Shown: positions 1-7,024 of the stretch, piece by piece | Numbering within the stretch: the first letter of the stretch is position 1 | Layout of the letters: each line of letters begins with the position of its first letter | Assembly: GCA_964459675.1 (NCBI GenBank) | Contig: CAYWNP010000087.1 | Span: 1 to 11,476 of the forward strand | Direction: 5' to 3' | Origin: CAIZQW01 sp964459675 | GTDB lineage: Bacteria; Verrucomicrobiota; Kiritimatiellia; RFP12; UBA1067 | Length of the DNA: 11,476 nucleotides | Made by a program: the position numbers and the translations under genes | The notes under the pieces: generated by a model | Database searches by the model: none | Told to the model about the DNA's origin: nothing | The model's input: the letters and a program-made list of their open reading frames with translations, nothing else

Positions 1-418
1 CGGTTTCCTTGCGCCGAGTCTTGCCGTCGGCGGAGGTCACATCGAAAACCATTTTTCCGTCCGTGGCCTCGGCCTTCGTGAGTGCGTTACCCATCACGAC
101 GAACGGGTCGTGCCCTTTGAGGTCGGTGCCATTGATTCCGGTGAGGATCTCTCCCTTTGCAAATTTGCCCTCGCATGGGGAGGCGGGCATCATTTCCTCG
201 ACCTTGAGGACCACGCCCGGATAGACCCTCGGCTTGAGACCCGTCGTGCCGATGACTCCGAAATGCCTCTCGCTGGCCGGGTTCGGGCGGGTCTGGTATA
301 ATGGCTTTTCGGTGTAGTCGTCCGCAGGTTTTTCCTGCTCAGCCGCGCACAACGTCCAGGCCATACTACACATGAAACCCGCGAGCACAGCTACGACACT
401 TGCGCATTGCTTATTCAT
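1..418 (-). CDS. Secreted DUF6288/PDZ-like protein (partial, C-terminus beyond window)
   Basis: Only the first 139 residues lie in the window; the frame is open to the left edge. The ATG at 416-418 is supported by a Shine-Dalgarno AAGGA (428-432 on the complement) 9 nt upstream, which overlaps the stop codon of the esterase gene. Residues 1-26 form a signal peptide (basic start, hydrophobic core, likely cleavage after CAA before EQ). Residues about 52-139 resemble the PDZ-like N-terminal module of DUF6288 proteins: FGVIGTTG, then a VVLKVEE strand, a 'SPCEGKFAKGEILTGING' turn equivalent to the PDZ 'GDVI..VNG' loop, and a 'GNALTKAEA..DGKMVF' helix-strand. PDZ-like modules bind C-terminal or exposed peptides; the rest of DUF6288 proteins is not functionally characterised to my knowledge. 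It is the last visible gene of a three-gene secreted cluster, 13 nt after the esterase. The family call is from memory of its sequence pattern, so moderately sure; exported location is fairly sure. Confidence 0.7.
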   Translation of the reverse strand, partial: MNKQCASVVAVLAGFMCSMAWTLCAAEQEKPADDYTEKPLYQTRPNPASERHFGVIGTTGLKPRVYPGVVLKVEEMMPASPCEGKFAKGEILTGINGTDLKGHDPFVVMGNALTKAEATDGKMVFDVTSADGKTRRKET

Positions 419-431
419 TTCTCTTGTTCCT

Positions 432-1919
432 TCATTCGAAGTAGGCTTGCAGGCTCTGCGTTGCTTTCTCTCCGGCTTCCACATACTTCTTATCAGCGGC
501 CTCTACGCGTCCAGCGCATTCGAGGTATACACCCGAGAGCGCAGTGACATCGTTGTCCGGCTTCAGTAGTGAGGCTAAAATCGCAAGGTTGGCGTAATCA
601 ATTGTCTTGAGTGTGTCGAATTTCAAATCCGCCGTTTTCCCGTTATCCGAACGGAAGGTCAGGGTTTTGTCGGCTTTTGCCGACACCAGCGAAACCTTGG
701 CCTGGGTCACACTCAACGGAATCGGCAGCGCTTTCAACAGTTTCGCCTCGCTTAATGTGACTAGGGTCTTCAGTAAACGCTGGTTAAGCTCCGATTCCTT
801 TCCTGCGGCCAGCTTGCGGGCTTTCCGCAGTTCGGGTACAGGTGCTGCGGCGCCGGCCTTCCCTCCCTTGCTCATGAGACTGCCCTTGGGTCCATCCTGC
901 GCCACCAACTCCGCCATGGCGCGCCCCATGGCTTCACCGACGTTCATGTACGTCTCAGCATTACCGCCGTAGTGTCCGTTGCCGCCGCCGCCCATCGACA
1001 ACGGATTCGAATAGACGGTCGCCACATTGCCCTTAAACTCTGGATACTTGCCTTCCTTTCCGTCGACCGCTAACTGGCCTTCCATGACCTTGTTGCCGCT
1101 GCCCTTCGTGGCTTCTCCCATAGTCGCGCAGACGAATTTCGCCTGAGGAACATTGAACTCCTTGCGGAGGGCCTTGATGAAGGCAACGAGGTTCTTCTCG
1201 TAATTAGCGGCATGGACCGGGTTTCCGCCGTCCTTCTCACCCTGCCACAGGAAGAATCCGGTTACCTCATACTTCTTCGCCTCAGGATAGTGTGTTGCAA
1301 GGTCGGCAAGCGCTCTCTTAGCATCGCCGGTATCATCATCCCACTGCTTGCCGGCATACCAGCCGGCCCCTGCAGGAATCTCGCCGTTACCCTTAAGATC
1401 CTGGGGCGTACCGCGATACCCCGGCTGCCCATCATAAGGCTCACTGCCTGGAGGCAGAAGATCCCAGCCAAGACTCCGATTTCCGATACAGCACTTGAGG
1501 ATCAGCACCGGAGCATCGATTTGAGTCCCAAGTATAAATCCAATTCCGATCTCAGGACCTATGTTGCCGCCCTTGATGCCCATCCATTCATTGGCGAGCG
1601 GCCCTCTGCCAGACATATACCGCGCAAACCGGACATCCTTTCGCTCCACCCAGGCACCAGTGGCGTCAACGAGGTAGGCATATTTACCCTTGTTCTTCAC
1701 CGCATTATCAAGGGAACCCTCACCGCCGTTGATCTTGCCGAAGCCGAGCATGTTAGATTGTCCGAGCAGTATGAAAACCTTTACTGGCTTACTCATATCT
1801 GCTGGCTTTCCATCCGAACGAGGGAGTGGATCTGGAATTTGGCTGGCCGCAAGCGCGAGTCCTGTCGCAACACCCCATGTGGCGACACAAACGGAGACCT
1901 GTTTTGTCAGTGTATGCAT
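432..1919 (-). CDS. Secreted SASA-family carbohydrate esterase (sialate O-acetylesterase-like) with extra C-terminal domain
   Basis: 495 residues. A signal peptide covers about residues 1-25 (cleavage near LAA|SQ). Residues 46-340 match the SASA/CE6-like SGNH hydrolase fold: GQSN at 53-56 with nucleophile Ser55, the 'ILKCCIGNRSLGWD' strand-loop at 140-153, the WQGE block at 225-228, and a C-terminal GHYGG with probable catalytic His316 in the usual 'H...G...G.AMA' context. Such enzymes remove O-acetyl groups from sugars, including sialic acids and plant or algal polysaccharides; the substrate cannot be read from sequence. A linker rich in Gly, Ala and Lys (341-362) leads to a roughly 130-residue, mostly helical tail (363-495) that is not part of the esterase fold. 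The start is set by the signal peptide and by AAGGGA 7 nt upstream (1927-1932). It follows the transglutaminase-like gene by 37 nt. Esterase superfamily is secure; 'sialate' specificity is only the family label. Confidence 0.86.
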   Translation of the reverse strand: MHTLTKQVSVCVATWGVATGLALAASQIPDPLPRSDGKPADMSKPVKVFILLGQSNMLGFGKINGGEGSLDNAVKNKGKYAYLVDATGAWVERKDVRFARYMSGRGPLANEWMGIKGGNIGPEIGIGFILGTQIDAPVLILKCCIGNRSLGWDLLPPGSEPYDGQPGYRGTPQDLKGNGEIPAGAGWYAGKQWDDDTGDAKRALADLATHYPEAKKYEVTGFFLWQGEKDGGNPVHAANYEKNLVAFIKALRKEFNVPQAKFVCATMGEATKGSGNKVMEGQLAVDGKEGKYPEFKGNVATVYSNPLSMGGGGNGHYGGNAETYMNVGEAMGRAMAELVAQDGPKGSLMSKGGKAGAAAPVPELRKARKLAAGKESELNQRLLKTLVTLSEAKLLKALPIPLSVTQAKVSLVSAKADKTLTFRSDNGKTADLKFDTLKTIDYANLAILASLLKPDNDVTALSGVYLECAGRVEAADKKYVEAGEKATQSLQAYFE

Positions 1920-1956
1920 TGTGTTTTCCCTTCTATTTTTTGAAATAGTCTGCGGG

Positions 1957-4149
1957 TTATTTCACCGGTGTGAACGTGAAGCTTTTGATGGTCACACCTC
2001 GGCTGCCCTGAGCGATTTCGAACTGCAGGGTATTCATTCCATTCTTGAGTTTGACTGGGATGCCTTCGGAATTTTTCCAAACGCCAATCGTATAGGGCAC
2101 GGGTTGTTCCACTGTCTCCCCACCGTTAGCGCCCAACAGGAATTTCTGGCCGGTCTGTGCAGTGGCGACCTTTACAGTCAACAGGTAATCCCCTGTTCGA
2201 GGGGCTCTGATTTTATACTCTGTTTTGAAGCCGCCAAAGGCGTGTATTTGCATACCGCCATCAAATGAGCGCATTGTAGCCGCTTTACCGGAGGCATTTT
2301 CGTGTGCGACGGCTGGGATCGTGATCCGACCGTCCTTTTCCAAGACTTCACGATCAGCCTTGGCGGCGGTCTCAGACTGGAGTTTCTGATTCTTCTCGTT
2401 CGCCTCGCCGAGTTCCTGTCCGAGCGCTCCGAGTTCGGCAGCGTTGGCGGCTAGCGTGCGAGCCTGTTGGAGCGCCACATTGCTCCAGAAGCCCCCCTGC
2501 ACATTGTTACGTTCGTTGTAGGCGGGTTCACCGAGAATGGTGCCGACCATTTCCGCACGCAACACTTTCATGTACTCTTTTCCGTGGGCGCGAGCTTTGG
2601 TTTCGAGGAGAAACTGGTTACCGCTGAGACGCACATCGCCCTTGTCCCACCAACTGAATTGGAAGCCTGCACCGAGGTTGACCACCCAGCCTTTCGGTGT
2701 CCAATGGCTGAGGGCGGCGTGAGATTGTTGAGTGACCCCCCAGGTTGGGATACCAAAGGAGCGCAGGATAAAGCGGCCATAAAACGCGCGGCGTCCGCAG
2801 ACACCGCCATTGCGGATAATATTCTGATATTTATGATTGGCAGGATCGTCATACTGTGCGTTCCGCGAGCCATAGGGCACCTCGCCCTTCACGCTGCAGA
2901 CATAGCGCCAACCGTAATCGCCCGTCATATAATCCGGGCGGTAAGTGCGGAGCATTTCACGTCCCCAACTGAGGACCTCATCTGGCGCATCGCAGTTCAC
3001 CACATGGCGCATCTCCCACGTGGTGAGGCTCTTGAAGGCAGGATCCAGTTCACCGGCCAAATATGCCTTCTCGTAATGCAGATAGCGTTTTACAGGATGC
3101 ACCGTGGGGGATTGGTTTGGGATATTGGCACAGTTTCCCTGACCGATCGGATTGGCGTGCTCAAGGCTGGTGGCCAGCGCGAGGCGGTACAACACCCCTT
3201 CTTTCGCCTGGGGACTGACCTTAAGGATGGTGCTGAAAATCTCCATTGCCTGGCCGTATTTTTCGAAACTTGCACCCCCGGCTTCTACCATATCCTTCAT
3301 AAGAGCCGCGTTGGCAAGCAGTTGCTTCACCAGCGCGGCCTTTTCAACGCTGAGCTCGCCGAACTCAGCGAGTCCACGCGGGGTGGCCGAAGCGAGTATA
3401 GTGGCCTTGGCAAGCTTCCCATCTAGTTTTTCGCTGGCGAGAAAGGAACCCATGGATCCCATCAAGCCCTTGGCGGTATCGGCCTCGCGCGTTTTGGCCT
3501 GAGACAGTGCGGTCTGGGCCTGATCGTTGGCACGCTTGAGCGCGGCCTCCTTAGCCTTGGCTTGTTCATAGAGCGCCGTGCGTTCCTTGAGGGCGGCCTC
3601 GCCCTCGGCGAGATTTTTCTGCGCAGCGGCGAGTTGATTTTGAGCGGCCTCCTTTTCCGCTGAGGTTTTGGCATTTTTCAGCGCCGCCTGAGCAGCCGCG
3701 ATGTTTTTGTTCGCGCCTCCAATCCACTTGCCCTTGGCGTGGTCGATTAGTGCCTTGGCGGCGGCGATCTGGCCCAACTCCTTCTGCGCGGCCGCAGCCT
3801 TGTCCTCTGCGGCGCCGCTTGCATTGACAACACTCTCAAGACCTGCTACTTCTTTGCCGCCGACCTTGGGTAGCGCGCGGAGAATTTCCGCTTTAACTGC
3901 TTTCAAATCCGACGCTAAACCAGCCTCCAGTCTCGCGCCGGCATATCGCTTTTCGTCCGCAGGGGGCCACACATCAGGAACACCCTTGACCTTCGTAAGG
4001 GATGACGAAAGTGAAGTCGCCTTGGCACCGGGATCCTTTGTGTTGATAGGGGTCAAGGGCTTGGCGTGGGCCCCGGTCAGAAACATGCTGATGATAGCCG
4101 CCGCGATCAAGCGGCCCGAGATGAGAAACGTGAGTTTTATCGTTTTCAT
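1957..4149 (-). CDS. Secreted coiled-coil / transglutaminase-like / beta-sandwich protein
   Basis: 730 residues from the ATG at 4147-4149. That start gives a clean signal peptide (residues 1-29, cleavage after AHA), whereas the in-frame ATG at 4221 would bury it behind 24 polar residues; neither start has a clear Shine-Dalgarno. Residues about 110-225 are an Ala/Lys/Glu/Gln-rich coiled coil. Residues about 400-500 look like a transglutaminase/cysteine-protease core: GGVCGRRAF with Cys451, then 'GIPTWGVTQQSHAALSHW' with His477, then GWVVNLG. The third triad position seems to be Asn491 rather than Asp. A second short helical stretch (560-600) precedes a C-terminal beta-rich module (606-730; 'YKIRAPRTGDYLLTVKVA', 'GMNTLQFEIA') like a carbohydrate-binding or lectin-like sandwich. 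Transglutaminase-like folds cross-link, deamidate or cleave proteins; which applies here is unknown. It is the first gene of the secreted cluster, so it acts in the periplasm or outside the cell. Confidence 0.8.
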   Translation of the reverse strand: MKTIKLTFLISGRLIAAAIISMFLTGAHAKPLTPINTKDPGAKATSLSSSLTKVKGVPDVWPPADEKRYAGARLEAGLASDLKAVKAEILRALPKVGGKEVAGLESVVNASGAAEDKAAAAQKELGQIAAAKALIDHAKGKWIGGANKNIAAAQAALKNAKTSAEKEAAQNQLAAAQKNLAEGEAALKERTALYEQAKAKEAALKRANDQAQTALSQAKTREADTAKGLMGSMGSFLASEKLDGKLAKATILASATPRGLAEFGELSVEKAALVKQLLANAALMKDMVEAGGASFEKYGQAMEIFSTILKVSPQAKEGVLYRLALATSLEHANPIGQGNCANIPNQSPTVHPVKRYLHYEKAYLAGELDPAFKSLTTWEMRHVVNCDAPDEVLSWGREMLRTYRPDYMTGDYGWRYVCSVKGEVPYGSRNAQYDDPANHKYQNIIRNGGVCGRRAFYGRFILRSFGIPTWGVTQQSHAALSHWTPKGWVVNLGAGFQFSWWDKGDVRLSGNQFLLETKARAHGKEYMKVLRAEMVGTILGEPAYNERNNVQGGFWSNVALQQARTLAANAAELGALGQELGEANEKNQKLQSETAAKADREVLEKDGRITIPAVAHENASGKAATMRSFDGGMQIHAFGGFKTEYKIRAPRTGDYLLTVKVATAQTGQKFLLGANGGETVEQPVPYTIGVWKNSEGIPVKLKNGMNTLQFEIAQGSRGVTIKSFTFTPVK

Positions 4150-4162
4150 AGGTGTACTGTTT

Positions 4163-4180
4163 GTTAATAATGTTGTTAAC
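4163..4180. promoter_or_regulatory. AT-rich inverted repeat upstream of the transglutaminase-like gene
   Basis: GTTAA at 4163-4167 and TTAAC at 4176-4180 form an 18-bp interrupted palindrome centred about 22 bp upstream of the proposed ATG (4149). It lies in an AT-rich leader and could be an operator or simply base composition. No convincing -35/-10 pair was found on the minus strand between 4150 and 4260. Confidence 0.3.
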
Positions 4181-4251
4181 GTTTGTTCTTTTATTCTCTC
4201 ATAATCCTCAACACTTGTCATGTCGAATATTCATACTATTTTATGCGACAA

Positions 4252-4274
4252 CGGAAACGCGGCCACGGTTTCCG
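4252..4274. repeat. Hairpin-forming inverted repeat in the intergenic region
   Basis: CGGAAAC (4252-4258) is followed, after a 9-nt GC-rich loop, by GTTTCCG (4268-4274), giving a 7-bp perfect stem. There is no proper T-tract on either side, so it is a poor candidate for an intrinsic terminator. It lies between the Fic gene (stop at 4436) and the transglutaminase-like gene (ATG at 4149), and directly precedes the GGCGGACA block. Confidence 0.45.
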
Positions 4275-4308
4275 CCTTCGCGATGCATTCCTCCTACGCT
4301 AAAGCTAT

Positions 4309-4334
4309 GGCGGACAAGACGGCGGACAGGCGGA
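4309..4334. repeat. GGCGGA direct-repeat block
   Basis: GGCGGA occurs three times in 26 bp: GGCGGACA at 4309-4316, GGCGGACA at 4321-4328, and GGCGGA at 4329-4334. The complementary TCCGCC sits at 4271-4276, so long-range pairing is possible. No coding potential is apparent. It may be part of a dispersed intergenic repeat, which this window alone cannot show. Confidence 0.45.
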
Positions 4335-4368
4335 ATGATCAAAAACCATTGGAAATGTGACCTTTTAC

Positions 4369-4403
4369 TTGGATATTCCGTGTTGGATATTGGCTATTCC
4401 ATT
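4369..4403. repeat. Degenerate heptamer repeat tract 1
   Basis: Read in steps of seven, the tract is TTGGATA, TTCCGTG, TTGGATA, TTGGCTA, TTCCATT. The 9-mer TTGGATATT recurs at 4369-4377 and 4383-4391, exactly 14 bp apart, with a one-mismatch copy (TTGGCTATT) 7 bp further on at 4390-4398. This is a short 7-bp periodic repeat in non-coding DNA. Confidence 0.6.
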
Positions 4404-4420
4404 TTTGAGAGTACCTAATA

Positions 4421-4455
4421 AATTACCCATATCCATTACCCATTACCTAATTGCC
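4421..4455. repeat. Heptamer repeat tract 2, overlapping the 3' end of the Fic gene
   Basis: In steps of seven the tract is AATTACC, CATATCC, ATTACCC, ATTACCT, AATTGCC, with CCATTAC present twice in perfect tandem (4433-4446). The stop codon and last five or so codons of the Fic gene (Gln-Leu-Gly-Asn-Gly-stop on the minus strand) are encoded inside it. A copy-number change of 7 bp would shift the reading frame and alter the protein's extreme C-terminus. Confidence 0.65.
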
Positions 4456-5485
4456 GCCAGCGGGCGTGCTTGCCCCGTCCAAGGCATTCGATTTCCCGGT
4501 TCTGGCGCATCTCCTTCAGGACTTTCCGGATCATGTCCAAGCTCACTTCAGGACACTGCTTGTGTAGCTCTGCGATGTGAAAGGCCTCTTGGAACCGAAA
4601 AACAGCTAGGCGAACTGTTTCGGTCTTTTCGCCCAGCGGCAGGGAGGTGTTCTCATAGCGGCCCTCAAACTCCTGATAAAGGTTCTTGAGGGTAAACAGC
4701 AAATAGTTGATATAAGGCCATGGGTCATGCTTGCCATCGTGCCATCCTTGCGACCCTATCCTGAGCGTCTCGTAATAGCGATCCTTGCTCCTTTCGATCA
4801 GGCGTTCCATGCTGATGTAACGTCCGCCCATGAACCCTAAGCGATAGAGTGAAAGAAGCAGCAACAGACGTGAGACGCGTCCGTTACCGTCCCTGAAGGG
4901 ATGGATACAGAGAAAATCAAGATTTTGAGCCGCCCAGAGGATCAGCGGCGGCACCTGTTTCTCAACGAGGATACGCTCAGATAGATCGCAAAGTTTAAGC
5001 AGTGCGTCGGGTGTCTCCTTAGCGCTAACGGGGCGAAAGCGGATGGTCACGCGACCATCTGTATGCTTCTCGATGATTTCGCCGTCCTCTTTCTTGAACG
5101 CTCCTGCATCCCAGGTATCGGGACGGGTCATGGCATGCAGACGGAGAACTGTCACGGTGGAGAAGGGTATGGAGGCATGAGCGGCGTGTATCCACGACAG
5201 GGCTGTCTGATAGCCGCGAACTTCCTCCTCGTTGCGATCCTGAAGATGCGTTTTGCCGAAAATGACGGTGCCCACACGCTTCTGATCAATCTCGACACCC
5301 TCGATGCGGTTGGATGCTACTGCACTTTCAATCAGCGCATGCTCACGCAATTTTTCAAGTTTTTGTGGCGCTTGCCGCGTGTAAAGCTCCTGCTTGCCCC
5401 GATATTCAGCAAGATCGTTGAGCAACCAGACTGTTGTAAGTGGTATTTGAGGGGGCGCTTGTATCCACGATTTCAATGTTCTCAT
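4436..5485 (-). CDS. Fic-family protein (class II, probable protein adenylyltransferase) with C-terminal winged helix
   Basis: 349 residues from the chosen ATG at 5483-5485. The full Fic motif HPFRDGNGRVSR is at 195-206, with catalytic His195 and the phosphate-binding DGNGR. The N-terminal inhibitory motif SNRIEG (Ser58...Glu62-Gly63, pattern S/T-x-x-x-E-G/N) precedes it, which marks a class II, self-inhibited Fic enzyme. Residues about 290-345 look like a winged helix-turn-helix. Family members usually transfer AMP from ATP to a Ser, Thr or Tyr of target proteins; the target is not predictable. Alternative in-frame ATGs are at 5494, 5509 and 5548. I prefer 5485 because family members typically start 10-20 residues before the 'P..VWLLNDLAEYRGKQELY' block and the extension lacks family character; GGA lies just upstream. 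The gene is 81 nt after rpoN and may be co-transcribed. Its last codons lie in a heptamer repeat. Confidence 0.88.
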   Translation of the reverse strand: MRTLKSWIQAPPQIPLTTVWLLNDLAEYRGKQELYTRQAPQKLEKLREHALIESAVASNRIEGVEIDQKRVGTVIFGKTHLQDRNEEEVRGYQTALSWIHAAHASIPFSTVTVLRLHAMTRPDTWDAGAFKKEDGEIIEKHTDGRVTIRFRPVSAKETPDALLKLCDLSERILVEKQVPPLILWAAQNLDFLCIHPFRDGNGRVSRLLLLLSLYRLGFMGGRYISMERLIERSKDRYYETLRIGSQGWHDGKHDPWPYINYLLFTLKNLYQEFEGRYENTSLPLGEKTETVRLAVFRFQEAFHIAELHKQCPEVSLDMIRKVLKEMRQNREIECLGRGKHARWRQLGNG

Positions 5486-5566
5486 AAGTTCCATTCTGTT
5501 AATCGTCATTATGATGGCGCATTCTGTACCGCTGAAACACAAAGCCACACACCAGTGAATCGTCCC

Positions 5567-7015
5567 CTACCCTCGCCTACGCTGATGTGATGCTGCGATC
5601 TTGAGGATCCCGCGATATTTAGCAATGGTGCGGCGGGCGACGGTCATTCCCTTTTCCTTCAGCTTCGCCTCAATCGCCTGATCCGAGAGTGGCTCTGAGG
5701 GATCCTCCGCCTCCACCATCTGCTTGATCTGATCTTGAATGGACTTGTTTGACACTGACCCGCCATCTGTGGTCTTAAGTCCTGCCATAAAGAAATACTT
5801 TAACTCGAAGAGACCCCGTGGCGTCTGGATATATTTTCCAGAGACGGTTCGGCTGACCGTCGTCTCATGCATACTCACCTTCGTGGCCACCTCAGACATC
5901 GTCAAGGGACGCAAGGCCGAAACACCCTTGTCGAAGAAGGGCGTCTGCGTATCCACAATCACCTGCGAGATCTTTCGGATCGTCTCTTGGCGTTGATATT
6001 TGCTATTGATAAAAAAAGCTGCTGAGCGAATACGCTCTCGAATATAAGACTTGTCCTTTGCAGAAACGGATGGATTGCCCAGCATCTCTCGATAATGTTT
6101 GCTAATACGAATATGCGGCAGCAATTTATTGTCCAGCTCAACCACATATCTTCCCTGCTTGCGGACGATAAAAACTTCCGGCACTACATACTGCTGCACA
6201 GAGGTGGGCTCAAAGTCACGCCCCGGACGCGGATTAAAGGTCTGGATAAAAGAAGTCAGTTGTTTGAGTTCGTGAGGTTCCAAGGAGAGAGCTTTGCAAA
6301 GAAACTTTTCATCATGCGCAGCCAACCGCTCCAAATATTTCTCAATCAGGAGGCGCGCCTCATCCTCCCACGGGGAGTCCTCCACCTCATTGAGTTGCAA
6401 CAGGAGACACTCCTGAAGATTACGCGCCCCGACACCGACAGGATCGAAAGACTGAATCATCTTAAGAATCCTGAGCAGGTCAGACTCCGACCGCCCCGTA
6501 ACCATCATCAGATCTGGAAGACTCCCTTCAAAATAGCCATCATCATTGACATAGCCAACCATCAGGTGCGCAAGCCCCATATTCTCCTCCGAGAGAGAGA
6601 CAAGGGTGAGTTGCTGTGTGAGATGCTCCTGCAAGGAGACCTGCTGAGGGATGGAGTCATAAAAGAACTGGCGTCTCTCCTCATCATCCGAATTGCAGGG
6701 CGCATTCTCCATCCCCTGCAAAAAGTAGTCGCGCCACTCGTCGTCCTGCTGAAGAATAGCATCCACCTTAGGATCAAAATCAAGTCCCTCGTCCGTCGTA
6801 TGCTTCACTTCGGGATTGGGCAGCACGGTGGACATCGGAATCTCATTCGGATAAACAATCTCTTCGATCACGGGATTTGTCGCCATCTCCGCCTTGAGCA
6901 CTTGCTGCAACTCAAGAATCGGCTTCTGCAACAACTCCAGCGATTGACGCAACTGCGGCACCATCGTCATGATTTGACGCTGCTGCTGCACAAGACTAAG
7001 TGAGACGCCTGACAT
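5567..7015 (-). CDS. rpoN: RNA polymerase sigma-54 factor
   Basis: 482 residues, the usual full length. Region I is Gln/Leu-rich (residues 1-50, with 'QLRQSLELLQKPILELQQ'), the part that binds bacterial enhancer-binding ATPases. An acidic region II follows (about 75-120). The core-binding domain includes DPVGVGARNLQECL (191-204). A helix-turn-helix lies at about 371-395 ('MSEVATKVSMHETTVSRTV'), and the RpoN box ARRTIAKYR at 460-468 recognises the -24 element. The protein directs RNA polymerase to -24/-12 promoters that need an AAA+ activator. The gene starts 9 nt after the ilvE stop codon with no evident Shine-Dalgarno, so translation is probably coupled to ilvE. No activator (NtrC-type) gene is visible in the window. 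Confidence 0.97.
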   Translation of the reverse strand: MSGVSLSLVQQQRQIMTMVPQLRQSLELLQKPILELQQVLKAEMATNPVIEEIVYPNEIPMSTVLPNPEVKHTTDEGLDFDPKVDAILQQDDEWRDYFLQGMENAPCNSDDEERRQFFYDSIPQQVSLQEHLTQQLTLVSLSEENMGLAHLMVGYVNDDGYFEGSLPDLMMVTGRSESDLLRILKMIQSFDPVGVGARNLQECLLLQLNEVEDSPWEDEARLLIEKYLERLAAHDEKFLCKALSLEPHELKQLTSFIQTFNPRPGRDFEPTSVQQYVVPEVFIVRKQGRYVVELDNKLLPHIRISKHYREMLGNPSVSAKDKSYIRERIRSAAFFINSKYQRQETIRKISQVIVDTQTPFFDKGVSALRPLTMSEVATKVSMHETTVSRTVSGKYIQTPRGLFELKYFFMAGLKTTDGGSVSNKSIQDQIKQMVEAEDPSEPLSDQAIEAKLKEKGMTVARRTIAKYRGILKIAASHQRRRG

Positions 7016-7024
7016 GATGGATGA

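Noticed and set aside
2467..3426. 319-codon open frame on the plus strand opposite the transglutaminase-like gene
   Set aside because: It is antisense to a well-supported secreted protein, has no recognisable motif or Shine-Dalgarno, and its length reflects codon bias of the opposite strand.
4150..4221. Longer N-terminus for the transglutaminase-like protein, from the ATG at 4221
   Set aside because: It would put 24 polar residues in front of a typical signal peptide, and no ribosome-binding site precedes it.
4369..4455. CRISPR-like array
   Set aside because: Units are 7 bp, directly adjacent and degenerate, with no spacers and no cas genes.
4436..5485. Doc-type toxin of a toxin-antitoxin pair
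   Set aside because: The protein has its own inhibitory motif in the N-terminal domain and is far longer than Doc; no small antitoxin gene lies next to it.
5486..5548. Extended N-terminus of the Fic protein
   Set aside because: The additional 21 residues do not resemble family N-termini and no ribosome-binding site supports 5548; starts at 5494 or 5509 remain possible.
6095..7003. 302-codon open frame on the plus strand opposite rpoN
   Set aside because: Composition is rich in Leu, Arg, His and Ile as expected for a shadow frame, and rpoN on the other strand is certain.
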